Assembly (NCBI GenBank): GCA_900542985.1
Contig: UQPQ01000042.1
Coordinates: 1-26,022, forward strand
Direction of reading: 5' to 3'
Source: an uncultured Bacteroides sp.
GTDB lineage: Bacteria > Bacteroidota > Bacteroidia > Bacteroidales > Bacteroidaceae
DNA length: 26,022 nucleotides
Both the position numbers and the translations under genes were made by a program. Position 1 is the first letter of the stretch, and the number at the start of each line of letters is the position of its first letter. The notes under the pieces were generated by a model. That model was not told where the DNA came from. It searched no databases and was given only the letters and a program-made list of their open reading frames with translations. Of this stretch, positions 8,262-14,957 are shown in pieces.

Positions 8262-8262
8262 T

Positions 8263-9459
8263 ATGATGAAAGGAAAGAAAATAGTATTAGGTATCACAGG
8301 TAGTATCGCGGCCTATAAAGCTGCCGTCCTGACAAGAGGGCTGATTAAAAAAGGAGCGGAAGTACAGATTGTCATTACTCCGGCAGGTAAAGAGTTCATC
8401 ACTCCTATTACTCTGTCTGCCCTAACCAGCAAACCGGTCATCAGTGAATTCTTTTCACAGCGTGATGGGACATGGCACAGCCATGTAGACTTGGGATTAT
8501 GGGCTGATGCCATGATTGTTGCTCCAGCTACAGCTTCTACCATCGGAAAGATGGCACATGGTATTGCCGACAATATGCTTGTCACTACATACCTGTCGAT
8601 GAAAGCACCTGTATTCGTAGCTCCGGCAATGGATCTCGATATGTTTGCTCATCCTTCCACCCAGCACAATCTAGACATTCTCCGTTCATATGGTAATCAT
8701 ATTATCGAGCCTGCAGCAGGCGAACTGGCTAGCCATCTGATTGGAAAAGGTCGTATGGAAGAGCCTGAAAAGATAATTGAAGTATTGGAACAATTCTTTG
8801 CTTCGCGTCAGGATCTGCAGGGACGAAAGGTGATCATTACAGCAGGACCAACTTACGAAAAGATTGACCCGGTACGTTTTATCGGCAATTACTCATCTGG
8901 CAAGATGGGATATGCACTGGCTGAAGAATGCGCAGAGAGAGGAGCTGAAGTTACATTAATCAGTGGTCCTGTCAGCTTGAATCCAGTACATCCTAATATC
9001 CATCGCATCAGTGTAGAAAGTGCTGCACAGATGCATCAGGCAGCAATTTCTTCTTTTTCGTCTGCTGATGCAGGTATTTTGTGTGCTGCTGTAGCCGATT
9101 TTACCCCCGAAGAATGCAGCAATCAGAAAATCAAGCGTGGAGAGGATGATCTGGTAATCCGTCTGAAACCTACACACGATATTGCATCCGAACTGGGTAA
9201 GATGAAAACAGAAAATCAGCGTCTTGTCGGTTTTGCTCTTGAAACAAACGATGAGATTGCTCATGCTCAATCAAAACTGGAACGTAAGAATCTTGATTTC
9301 ATTGTAATGAACTCACTGAACGATGCTGGTGCCGGTTTCCGTTGCGATACTAATAAGATCTCTATTATCGATGCTCAAGGCATTACCTCCTATTCACTTA
9401 AACCGAAAAAAGAAGTTGCCAAAGACATTGTAGACAAACTGGTATCGCTATTCAGATAA
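8263..9459 (+). CDS. coaBC: Bifunctional phosphopantothenoylcysteine decarboxylase / phosphopantothenate-cysteine ligase
   Basis: A 398-residue enzyme making 4'-phosphopantetheine for coenzyme A. The N-terminal flavoprotein decarboxylase half (CoaC, about 1-180) has 'GITGSIAAYKA', the active-site histidine H74 (WHSHVDL) and PAMDLDM at 121-127. The C-terminal ligase half (CoaB, about 185-398) has 'ITAGPTYEKIDPVRFIGNYSSGKMG', the AAVADF strand, an NQKIKR lysine motif and VGFALETN. Two decarboxylase positions differ from E. coli: the Asn of PxMNxxM is Asp (D124), and the flap cysteine (E. coli C158) aligns with S157. The start is ATGATG at 8263/8266; either is possible, and the first is taken because it leaves a 1-base gap from the exonuclease stop. 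Confidence 0.96.
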   Translation: MMKGKKIVLGITGSIAAYKAAVLTRGLIKKGAEVQIVITPAGKEFITPITLSALTSKPVISEFFSQRDGTWHSHVDLGLWADAMIVAPATASTIGKMAHGIADNMLVTTYLSMKAPVFVAPAMDLDMFAHPSTQHNLDILRSYGNHIIEPAAGELASHLIGKGRMEEPEKIIEVLEQFFASRQDLQGRKVIITAGPTYEKIDPVRFIGNYSSGKMGYALAEECAERGAEVTLISGPVSLNPVHPNIHRISVESAAQMHQAAISSFSSADAGILCAAVADFTPEECSNQKIKRGEDDLVIRLKPTHDIASELGKMKTENQRLVGFALETNDEIAHAQSKLERKNLDFIVMNSLNDAGAGFRCDTNKISIIDAQGITSYSLKPKKEVAKDIVDKLVSLFR

Positions 9460-9474
9460 ACAGATATACTGACT

Positions 9475-11139
9475 ATGTTACAATCTATTCATATACAAAA
9501 TTATGCTTTAATCGATCGGCTCGACATCGATTTTACTTCTGGCTTTTCTGTTATTACCGGCGAGACCGGTGCGGGAAAGTCTATTATATTAGGAGCCATC
9601 GGGCTGCTGCTTGGACAACGTGCCGATGTGAAAGCAATCAAAAACGGAGCTTCCAAATGTGTGGTAGAAGCCAAATTCCGTATTGCCACTTACGACATGG
9701 AAGCATTCTTTGAGGAGAACGACATTGAATATGAACCGGAAGAGTGTATCATTCGCCGGGAATTGTCGGCCAATGGAAAAAGTCGTGCTTTCATCAACGA
9801 TACACCGGCTTCCCTTGCACAAATGAAAGTGTTGGGCGAACGATTGATAGATGTACATAGCCAACACCAGAATTTGTTGCTCAATAAAGAAGGGTTTCAG
9901 TTGAATATTCTCGATATATTGGCACAAGATGATAAAGAGCTTTCCGACTATCACCGACTGTATACTGACTATAAACAGGTAAGCCGAGAACTTGAAGAAT
10001 TTATTGCTCAAGCTGAGAAAAGCCGTCAGGATGAAGATTATATCCGTTTCCAACTTGAACAATTGGAAGATGCCGATTTAAAAGAAGGTGAACAAACTTC
10101 TTTGGAACAGGAAGCAGAAACTCTAAGTCACGCAGAAGATATAAAGGCAGGACTTTATAAAGCCGGTCAATTGATAGACGGTGATGAAAGTGGAGGTCTG
10201 TCATTGGTTAAAGAAGCGATGCAGACACTCCAGAGTGTATCGCGGGTATATACCCCAGCACAAGAATGGGGGGAGCGGCTGAACAGTTGCTACATCGAAC
10301 TGAAAGACATCTCCCGTGAAATTTCCGGAGCTCAAGAGGAAATAGAATTCAACCCAGCCCGATTGGATTTCGTAAACGAACGGTTGAATCTCATTTACAA
10401 TCTGCAGCAGAAACACCGAGTAGATTCAGTAGAAGCATTGATTGAACTGACAGACAAATATCGCAATCAGTTGAACACCATTACCTCTTTCGATGAAACC
10501 ATTGCCAAACTGAATAAGCGGAAAGAAGACTTGTACGCACAAGTGCTGGCACAAGCTGCCGTCCTTACCGAATGCCGTAGTCGTTCGGCTCGTCAGATTG
10601 AAGAACAAATGCAAGCATTACTTATTCCATTGGGTATGCCTAATGTCCGTTTTGCTGTAGAAATGACTACACGCAAAGAACCGGATGCCAAAGGAATGGA
10701 TAGTGTAACTTTCCTCTTCTCGGCCAACAAAAACGGGACACTTCAAAATGTAGCATCCATTGCATCGGGTGGAGAAATTGCCCGTGTCATGCTTTCATTA
10801 AAAGCAATGATTGCCGGTGCAGTGAAACTCCCCACCATCATCTTCGACGAAATTGACACAGGTGTATCTGGTTCCATCGCCGAAAAGATGGCACTCATTA
10901 TGCAGGATATGGGAAAGCAGAACCGTCAGGTAATCAGCATTACCCATTTGCCTCAAATTGCTGCCCGTGGTATCGCACATTACAAGGTATATAAAGAAGA
11001 TACGGAAACCGGTACGAACAGCCACATCCGTTTGCTTACCCGTGAAGAACGTGTTCGCGAAATAGCTAATATGCTAAGTGGTTCTACCCTTACAGAAGCA
11101 GCTCTTAATAATGCGCGGGCACTTTTAGGATTTAATTAG
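9475..11139 (+). CDS. recN: DNA repair protein RecN (SMC-like ATPase)
   Basis: At 554 residues this has normal RecN length. It opens MLQSIHIQNYALIDRLDIDF and then Walker A GETGAGKS (29-36). The middle is a long charged coiled-coil region (about 155-380). The C-terminal head holds the ABC signature ASGGEIARVMLSLK and Walker B TIIFDEIDTGVSG, followed by 'ISITHLPQIAARG'. RecN is an SMC-family protein that tethers DNA ends and acts in RecA-dependent double-strand-break repair. It begins 15 bases after coaBC and rlmB starts 21 bases after it. The AddAB-like end-processing pair further right in the window serves the same repair pathway. Confidence 0.98.
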   Translation: MLQSIHIQNYALIDRLDIDFTSGFSVITGETGAGKSIILGAIGLLLGQRADVKAIKNGASKCVVEAKFRIATYDMEAFFEENDIEYEPEECIIRRELSANGKSRAFINDTPASLAQMKVLGERLIDVHSQHQNLLLNKEGFQLNILDILAQDDKELSDYHRLYTDYKQVSRELEEFIAQAEKSRQDEDYIRFQLEQLEDADLKEGEQTSLEQEAETLSHAEDIKAGLYKAGQLIDGDESGGLSLVKEAMQTLQSVSRVYTPAQEWGERLNSCYIELKDISREISGAQEEIEFNPARLDFVNERLNLIYNLQQKHRVDSVEALIELTDKYRNQLNTITSFDETIAKLNKRKEDLYAQVLAQAAVLTECRSRSARQIEEQMQALLIPLGMPNVRFAVEMTTRKEPDAKGMDSVTFLFSANKNGTLQNVASIASGGEIARVMLSLKAMIAGAVKLPTIIFDEIDTGVSGSIAEKMALIMQDMGKQNRQVISITHLPQIAARGIAHYKVYKEDTETGTNSHIRLLTREERVREIANMLSGSTLTEAALNNARALLGFN

Positions 11140-11160
11140 AAATAACTTTAACAGGAAGAT

Positions 11161-11916
11161 ATGATAGAAAAAAATGAAATGATATTTGGCGTTAGAGCCG
11201 TCATTGAGGCTATACAGGCCGGAAAAGAAATAGACAAGGTACTTGTGAAGAAAGATATTCAGAGCGACCTGTCGAAAGAACTTTTTGCTGTACTGAAAGA
11301 AACTTTTATTCCTGTACAGCGTGTGCCGGTAGAACGCATCAACCGCATTACCAAGAAAAACCATCAGGGAGTAGTAGCTTTTATCTCTCCTATTACTTAT
11401 CAGCGCACAGAAGATATTGTTCCTTTCCTGTTCGAACAGGGTAAGAATCCTCTGCTTATCATGTTGGACGGACTGACCGATGTGAGAAACTTCGGAGCCA
11501 TTGCACGTACATGCGAATGCGCCGGAGTAGATGCCATCATCATTCCTTCTAAAAATAGTGTCAGCGTAAATGCCGATGCCATCAAGACTTCGGCAGGAGC
11601 ACTACATACTATTCCTGTATGTCGCGAAAACAATTTGACTAATACTATCAAATTCCTGAAAGAAAGCGGATTCAAGATTGTAGCTGCTACCGAAAAAGGA
11701 GATTACGACTATACAAAAGCCGAATATAAAGACCCTACCTGTATTATTATGGGAGCTGAAGATACTGGCGTGCCTTATGAACATCTGGCTTTGTGCGACG
11801 AATGGATTAAGATCCCATTGTTCGGTTCAATCGAATCACTGAATGTATCGGTTGCTGCAGGTATTCTGATTTATGAAGCTGTAAAACAGCGTGGATTTGA
11901 TAACGAAGCACAGTAA
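11161..11916 (+). CDS. rlmB: 23S rRNA (guanosine-2'-O-)-methyltransferase RlmB (SpoU/TrmH family)
   Basis: This 251-residue SPOUT methyltransferase has the usual RNA-binding N-terminal domain (about 1-80, starting MIEKNEMIFGVRAVIEAI) and a knotted catalytic domain. The three SpoU motifs are clear: motif 1 'LDGLTDVRNFGAIARTCECAG' with N110 and R116, motif 2 'IIMGAEDTGVP' followed by 'WIKIPLFG', and motif 3 SLNVSVAAGILIYEAVKQRG. RlmB 2'-O-methylates G2251 (E. coli numbering) in the peptidyl-transferase P loop. RlmB and tRNA-directed TrmH paralogues can be confused; the full N-terminal domain favours RlmB. It sits within the dnaN-led unit. Confidence 0.93.
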   Translation: MIEKNEMIFGVRAVIEAIQAGKEIDKVLVKKDIQSDLSKELFAVLKETFIPVQRVPVERINRITKKNHQGVVAFISPITYQRTEDIVPFLFEQGKNPLLIMLDGLTDVRNFGAIARTCECAGVDAIIIPSKNSVSVNADAIKTSAGALHTIPVCRENNLTNTIKFLKESGFKIVAATEKGDYDYTKAEYKDPTCIIMGAEDTGVPYEHLALCDEWIKIPLFGSIESLNVSVAAGILIYEAVKQRGFDNEAQ

Positions 11917-11935
11917 TATTTTACAACTATTCACC

Positions 11936-13636
11936 ATGAAAAAGATATATCTTCTTCTTATCGGAGGATTCTGCTTCCAGACGATGTTTGCCCAAAGTCT
12001 GCCCAAATGGGCCAATAAGGCAAAGAAAGCTGTTTTCTCTGTTGTTACTTATAATAAAGACAATAAGATTCTGAACACAGGAAATGGTTTTTACATCGAT
12101 GAAAGCGGAACAGCTGTATCCGATTACACCTTGTTTAAAGGTGCTCATCATGCCGTAGTGGTTACAGCCGATGGCAAGGAACTCCCGGTAAAATGCATTA
12201 TGGGAGCAAACGATCTTTACGATGTGGTCAAGTTTAAGACCGAAACAGATAAAAAGACTGTAGCACTTCAACCTGCTTCACAGGCAGTGCCTCAAGGAGC
12301 TACTGTATATCTTCTTCCCTATTCTACCCAGAAAGCAGTCAACGGACAGAGCGGAAGTGTAGAAAAGGTAGACACCATCGGAAACAATGCATATTATTAT
12401 ACCATACAGATGCAGACAGGTGATAAAACTGTAAGCTGTCCCATAATGAATGCTGAAGGAGAAGTCTTAGGACTTATCCAGAAAAATGCCGATGCAGAAA
12501 GCAAAGTAAGCTATGCCGTAGGTATCAGTTATGTTTCTTCACTCAGCATCAATGCACTTTCCGGCAACGATTATACTTTAAATTCCATAGGTATCAAGAA
12601 AGGATTGCCTGAAGATGAATCACAAGCTCTGGTTTACTTATATATGATGTCTTCTCAGCTTAATCGGGAGCAATATCTGGAGTTGCTGAACGACTTTATT
12701 GCACAGTATCCTCGCAATATGGAAGGGTATCAGCGTCGTGCAGCTTTGTATATGGAATATCGTGATGATACCCACAATGCTTTGGCAGCACAAGATTTAG
12801 AACACATGCTGGAGGTAGCCTCCAAGCCTGATGAAGCTCATTTCAACATTGCCAAGTTGCTTTATAACTATCAGATTAATCTGAACGGAGCACAAGCTTA
12901 TGCCAGTTGGACATACGAACGTGCTTTAGAAGAAATCAACAAAGCTCTTGAAATTGCACAGGAGGGCGTGTATTACCAGGTACAGGGCGATATCTATTTC
13001 GCTATGCAAAAATATGCCGAAGCTTACGCAAGTTATGAAAAGGTAAACCAATCTTCTATGGCATCGGCTGCCACATTCTATGCAGCTGCGAAAACGAAAG
13101 AACTGATTAAAGATGTAGACAAGAATGAAGTCATTGCATTAATGGATAGTGCTGTAGCCCGATTCAACGAACCTTATGGCAAGGATGCAGCTCCTTATCT
13201 GTATGAGCGTGCCCGTATGAAGAACGAACTGAAGAAATATCGCGAAGCCGTAATCGACTACAATCACTTCTACGATGCCATGATGGGACAGGTTTCTGCT
13301 GAATTTTATCTGATACGTGAACAGGCAGAAATGCAGTGCCGTATGTATCAGCAGGCCATCAACGATATCAACAAGGCTGTAGAACTTGAACCCAAGAACG
13401 TAGATTTGTGGATTGAAAAGGGAGGCGTACATTTGCGTGTCAATCAGGCAGAAGAAGCTATGAAGGCACTTCGTACGGCTCTTTCTCTCGATCCGAAAAA
13501 TGCACTGGCTTACCGTATGTTAGGTTATTGCCAAGTACAGCAGAAAAACACTAAAGAAGGTATAGCCAATTTGCAGAAAGCTAAAGAACTGGGTGATACT
13601 GTTGCCGATGAATTATTGAAGAAGTACAGTAAATAA
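11936..13636 (+). CDS. Exported degenerate trypsin-like protease domain fused to tetratricopeptide repeats
   Basis: The ATG at 11936 is chosen because it is followed at once by a signal peptide (MKKIYLLLIGGFCFQTMFA, likely cleavage after A19 before Q20); the frame is open 15 codons further upstream but without such a start. Residues 30-180 resemble an HtrA-like chymotrypsin fold ('NTGNGFYIDESGTAVSDYTLFKGA' compared with the usual 'GSGF.I...G.I.TN.HV..GA'). The catalytic His position is threonine (T65) and the GNSGGP motif is replaced by KTVSCP, so it is probably inactive. A possible catalytic Asp (D96) remains. From about residue 205 to 566 the protein is helical with TPR-type repeats ('AINDINKAVELEPKNVDLWIEKGGVHL', 'ALRTALSLDPKNALAYRMLGYCQV'). 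It is probably a periplasmic scaffold, and is the last gene of the dnaN-led unit, 19 bases after rlmB. Total 566 residues. Confidence 0.85.
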   Translation: MKKIYLLLIGGFCFQTMFAQSLPKWANKAKKAVFSVVTYNKDNKILNTGNGFYIDESGTAVSDYTLFKGAHHAVVVTADGKELPVKCIMGANDLYDVVKFKTETDKKTVALQPASQAVPQGATVYLLPYSTQKAVNGQSGSVEKVDTIGNNAYYYTIQMQTGDKTVSCPIMNAEGEVLGLIQKNADAESKVSYAVGISYVSSLSINALSGNDYTLNSIGIKKGLPEDESQALVYLYMMSSQLNREQYLELLNDFIAQYPRNMEGYQRRAALYMEYRDDTHNALAAQDLEHMLEVASKPDEAHFNIAKLLYNYQINLNGAQAYASWTYERALEEINKALEIAQEGVYYQVQGDIYFAMQKYAEAYASYEKVNQSSMASAATFYAAAKTKELIKDVDKNEVIALMDSAVARFNEPYGKDAAPYLYERARMKNELKKYREAVIDYNHFYDAMMGQVSAEFYLIREQAEMQCRMYQQAINDINKAVELEPKNVDLWIEKGGVHLRVNQAEEAMKALRTALSLDPKNALAYRMLGYCQVQQKNTKEGIANLQKAKELGDTVADELLKKYSK

Positions 13637-13654
13637 TTTTGATGATATTTATAG

Positions 13655-13690
13655 AATAAGCCGGGCATTGCAGTCCGGCTTATTTTGTAT
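13655..13690 (+). terminator. Terminator of the dnaN-led operon
   Basis: AATAAGCCGG (13655-13664) pairs perfectly with CCGGCTTATT (13675-13684) around a 10-base loop. The stem ends in T-rich TTGTAT, 19 bases after the TPR gene's stop. Confidence 0.9.
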
Positions 13691-13891
13691 ATATCTTCAT
13701 TGCTTATAATTTAAAAAAATATTTTATATCTCAATATACTGATTACTAGATAGAAAAATACAGAAAGAATTTATCATTCTTACGCTATTCTCTCTTCTTA
13801 CATTTCTAATAAAGAGAAATTCATCCACTTGTAATGATCATATTTGTTTAAAATAATGGAACACTTTTATATGTCTTATAAAAAGATTTGT

Positions 13892-13899
13892 TATATTTG
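13892..13899 (+). promoter_or_regulatory. Probable -7 box for the four-helix membrane protein gene
   Basis: TATATTTG matches TAnnTTTG and lies 37 bases before the ATG at 13937. The -33 position is only T-rich (TTTT at 13865-13868), so the call rests mainly on the -7 box. Confidence 0.5.
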
Positions 13900-13936
13900 C
13901 TTTATAGCATATAATAACACTTAAAATCTTAGTATT

Positions 13937-14572
13937 ATGAACAACAAATTATTTGCTTTTTTTGAGACCGTGTGGAGTTATATTGACACAGGTAAGTTCT
14001 ACCGTGAGCCTTTCCGTTGGCTTTATGCAGTAATAGCAGTATTAAATCTGTTGTTTCCGCTTTACATTATTTTTCTGACAATAGACAGTGGACTTTTCAA
14101 ATATATGTCTGGAGGAGACATATTTGCTTGCATTTTGGTATTCTTGTTGTTAATCTTCCTTGGTATAATGAGTTTCCACTTATGGAGCAACCGTCAGAAA
14201 AAAGTAAAAGAATATCTTCAAGAAGAAAATGAGTTTATTGCCATTCCTGTTGTTTCACATTTTATACAGACAATGGGAGAATGGTTAGGTTTTTACATAG
14301 GAGTTGGAGGATGTTTGATATCCTTATTATTTGTTCTCTTTGGAGTAAACGATTCTTTAGGGGGAATGTTAGGTAATAGCGTACTTCCTATGGGTGTTGG
14401 TTTCAGCATGGTAATCATGTATCCTATCATGGGATTTCTCATTGTTGTTTCTGGAAGATTAATTGCAGAACTCTACAGAGCATTGGCTGCTATCGCTAAC
14501 AATACCAAAAGACTTGTAAAAGAAACAAAAGTTACTGATGCTTCAGAAGAGTCTAAAGCTCAAGAATCTTAA
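13937..14572 (+). CDS. Uncharacterised membrane protein with four predicted helices
   Basis: I do not recognise this 211-residue protein. Four hydrophobic segments are visible at about 28-49, 62-83, 116-136 and 150-178. An amphipathic, charged loop (84-112, RQKKVKEYLQEENEF) lies between the second and third. A polar, Lys/Glu/Ser-rich tail (190-211) follows the last helix. The short N-terminus 'MNNKLFAFFETVWSYIDTGKFYREPFRWLY' is aromatic-rich and could lie along the membrane. By the positive-inside rule, with KRLVKETK after the last helix and RQKKVK after the second, both ends would be cytoplasmic. It stands alone, bounded by a terminator upstream and a large hairpin downstream, with its own promoter, so it is a single-gene unit. 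Confidence 0.75.
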   Translation: MNNKLFAFFETVWSYIDTGKFYREPFRWLYAVIAVLNLLFPLYIIFLTIDSGLFKYMSGGDIFACILVFLLLIFLGIMSFHLWSNRQKKVKEYLQEENEFIAIPVVSHFIQTMGEWLGFYIGVGGCLISLLFVLFGVNDSLGGMLGNSVLPMGVGFSMVIMYPIMGFLIVVSGRLIAELYRALAAIANNTKRLVKETKVTDASEESKAQES

Positions 14573-14603
14573 GATTGTTTGGAATCATAGAATATACAAT
14601 TAG

Positions 14604-14663
14604 ATATGAAACTCCCGGTGCTAAATAGTCATAATGGGCTATTTAACATCGGGAGTTTCATAT
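14604..14663. terminator. Long near-perfect hairpin, probable terminator of the membrane protein gene
   Basis: Twenty-five bases (14604-14628, beginning ATATGAAACTCCCGG) pair with 14639-14663 around a 10-base loop. The two arms differ from perfect complementarity at only two positions, and on the + strand both are G-U pairs. It starts 32 bases after the stop at 14572. The T run after the stem is weak, so it could also act as an mRNA 3'-end stabiliser. Confidence 0.7.
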
Positions 14664-14725
14664 TCAAGACTGTTATTTTCATTTAAAGAGAACCATGAGT
14701 TTTACCTTACTTGTACCACCGGTTT

Positions 14726-14813
14726 ACGCGACTTGTATCGATAGCTAACGCGACTATTCACGTAAGCCAACGCGATTAGTCACGTTAGCTCACGTGAATA
14801 GTCGCGTTTTTTA
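14726..14813. repeat. Imperfect 22-base tandem repeat forming a long hairpin
   Basis: Units begin ACGCGACTTG (14726), ACGCGACTAT (14748) and ACGCGATTAG (14770), each 22 bases long. A fourth, inverted, part (ACGTGAATAGTCGCG) starts at 14792. AACGCGACTATTCACGT (14747-14763) is a perfect 17-base inverted repeat of 14792-14808. Inside it AGCCAACGCG (14765-14774) pairs with CACGTTAGCT (14781-14790) at 8 of 10 positions, leaving a loop of about 6 bases. A TTTTT run follows the right arm on the + strand. Confidence 0.85.
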
Positions 14814-14900
14814 GTACATATACCACATATAAAAAGTTCCACGAAAAAAATAAAAGAGTTATAAAAAGAAAGACAAATTCAAGAGAGAATAAATATCATC

Positions 14901-14942
14901 TTACATATTATAAAGTGTAATCGCACACCTTATAACATGTAA
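14901..14942. terminator. Hairpin terminator downstream of the AddB-like gene
   Basis: TTACATATTATAAAGTGT (14901-14918) pairs with ACACCTTATAACATGTAA (14925-14942) at 16 of 18 positions with a 6-base loop. It lies 15 bases past the stop codon of the minus-strand gene. Read on the minus strand the two mismatched positions become G-U pairs, so this strand is the better folded one. Confidence 0.7.
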
Positions 14943-14957
14943 AATGATTGGTAGAAG

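Larger units (their letters stand above)
13637..13936. other. 300-base gap between the TPR gene and the membrane protein gene
   Basis: Apart from the terminator at its left end and the probable promoter at its right end, this very A/T-rich stretch shows no gene, tRNA or clear repeat to my eye. Confidence 0.6.
14573..14957. other. 385-base convergent intergenic region with three long hairpins
   Basis: This gap lies between the membrane protein gene (+) and the AddB-like gene (-). It holds no plausible coding region but three separate inverted repeats, listed individually: 14604-14663, 14747-14808 (inside a tandem 22-base repeat beginning at 14726) and 14901-14942. The stretches between them are unremarkable and A/T-rich. 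Confidence 0.8.

Noticed and set aside
14726..14813. CRISPR array
   Set aside because: The units are imperfect, contiguous 22-mers with no spacers between them, and no cas gene is nearby.
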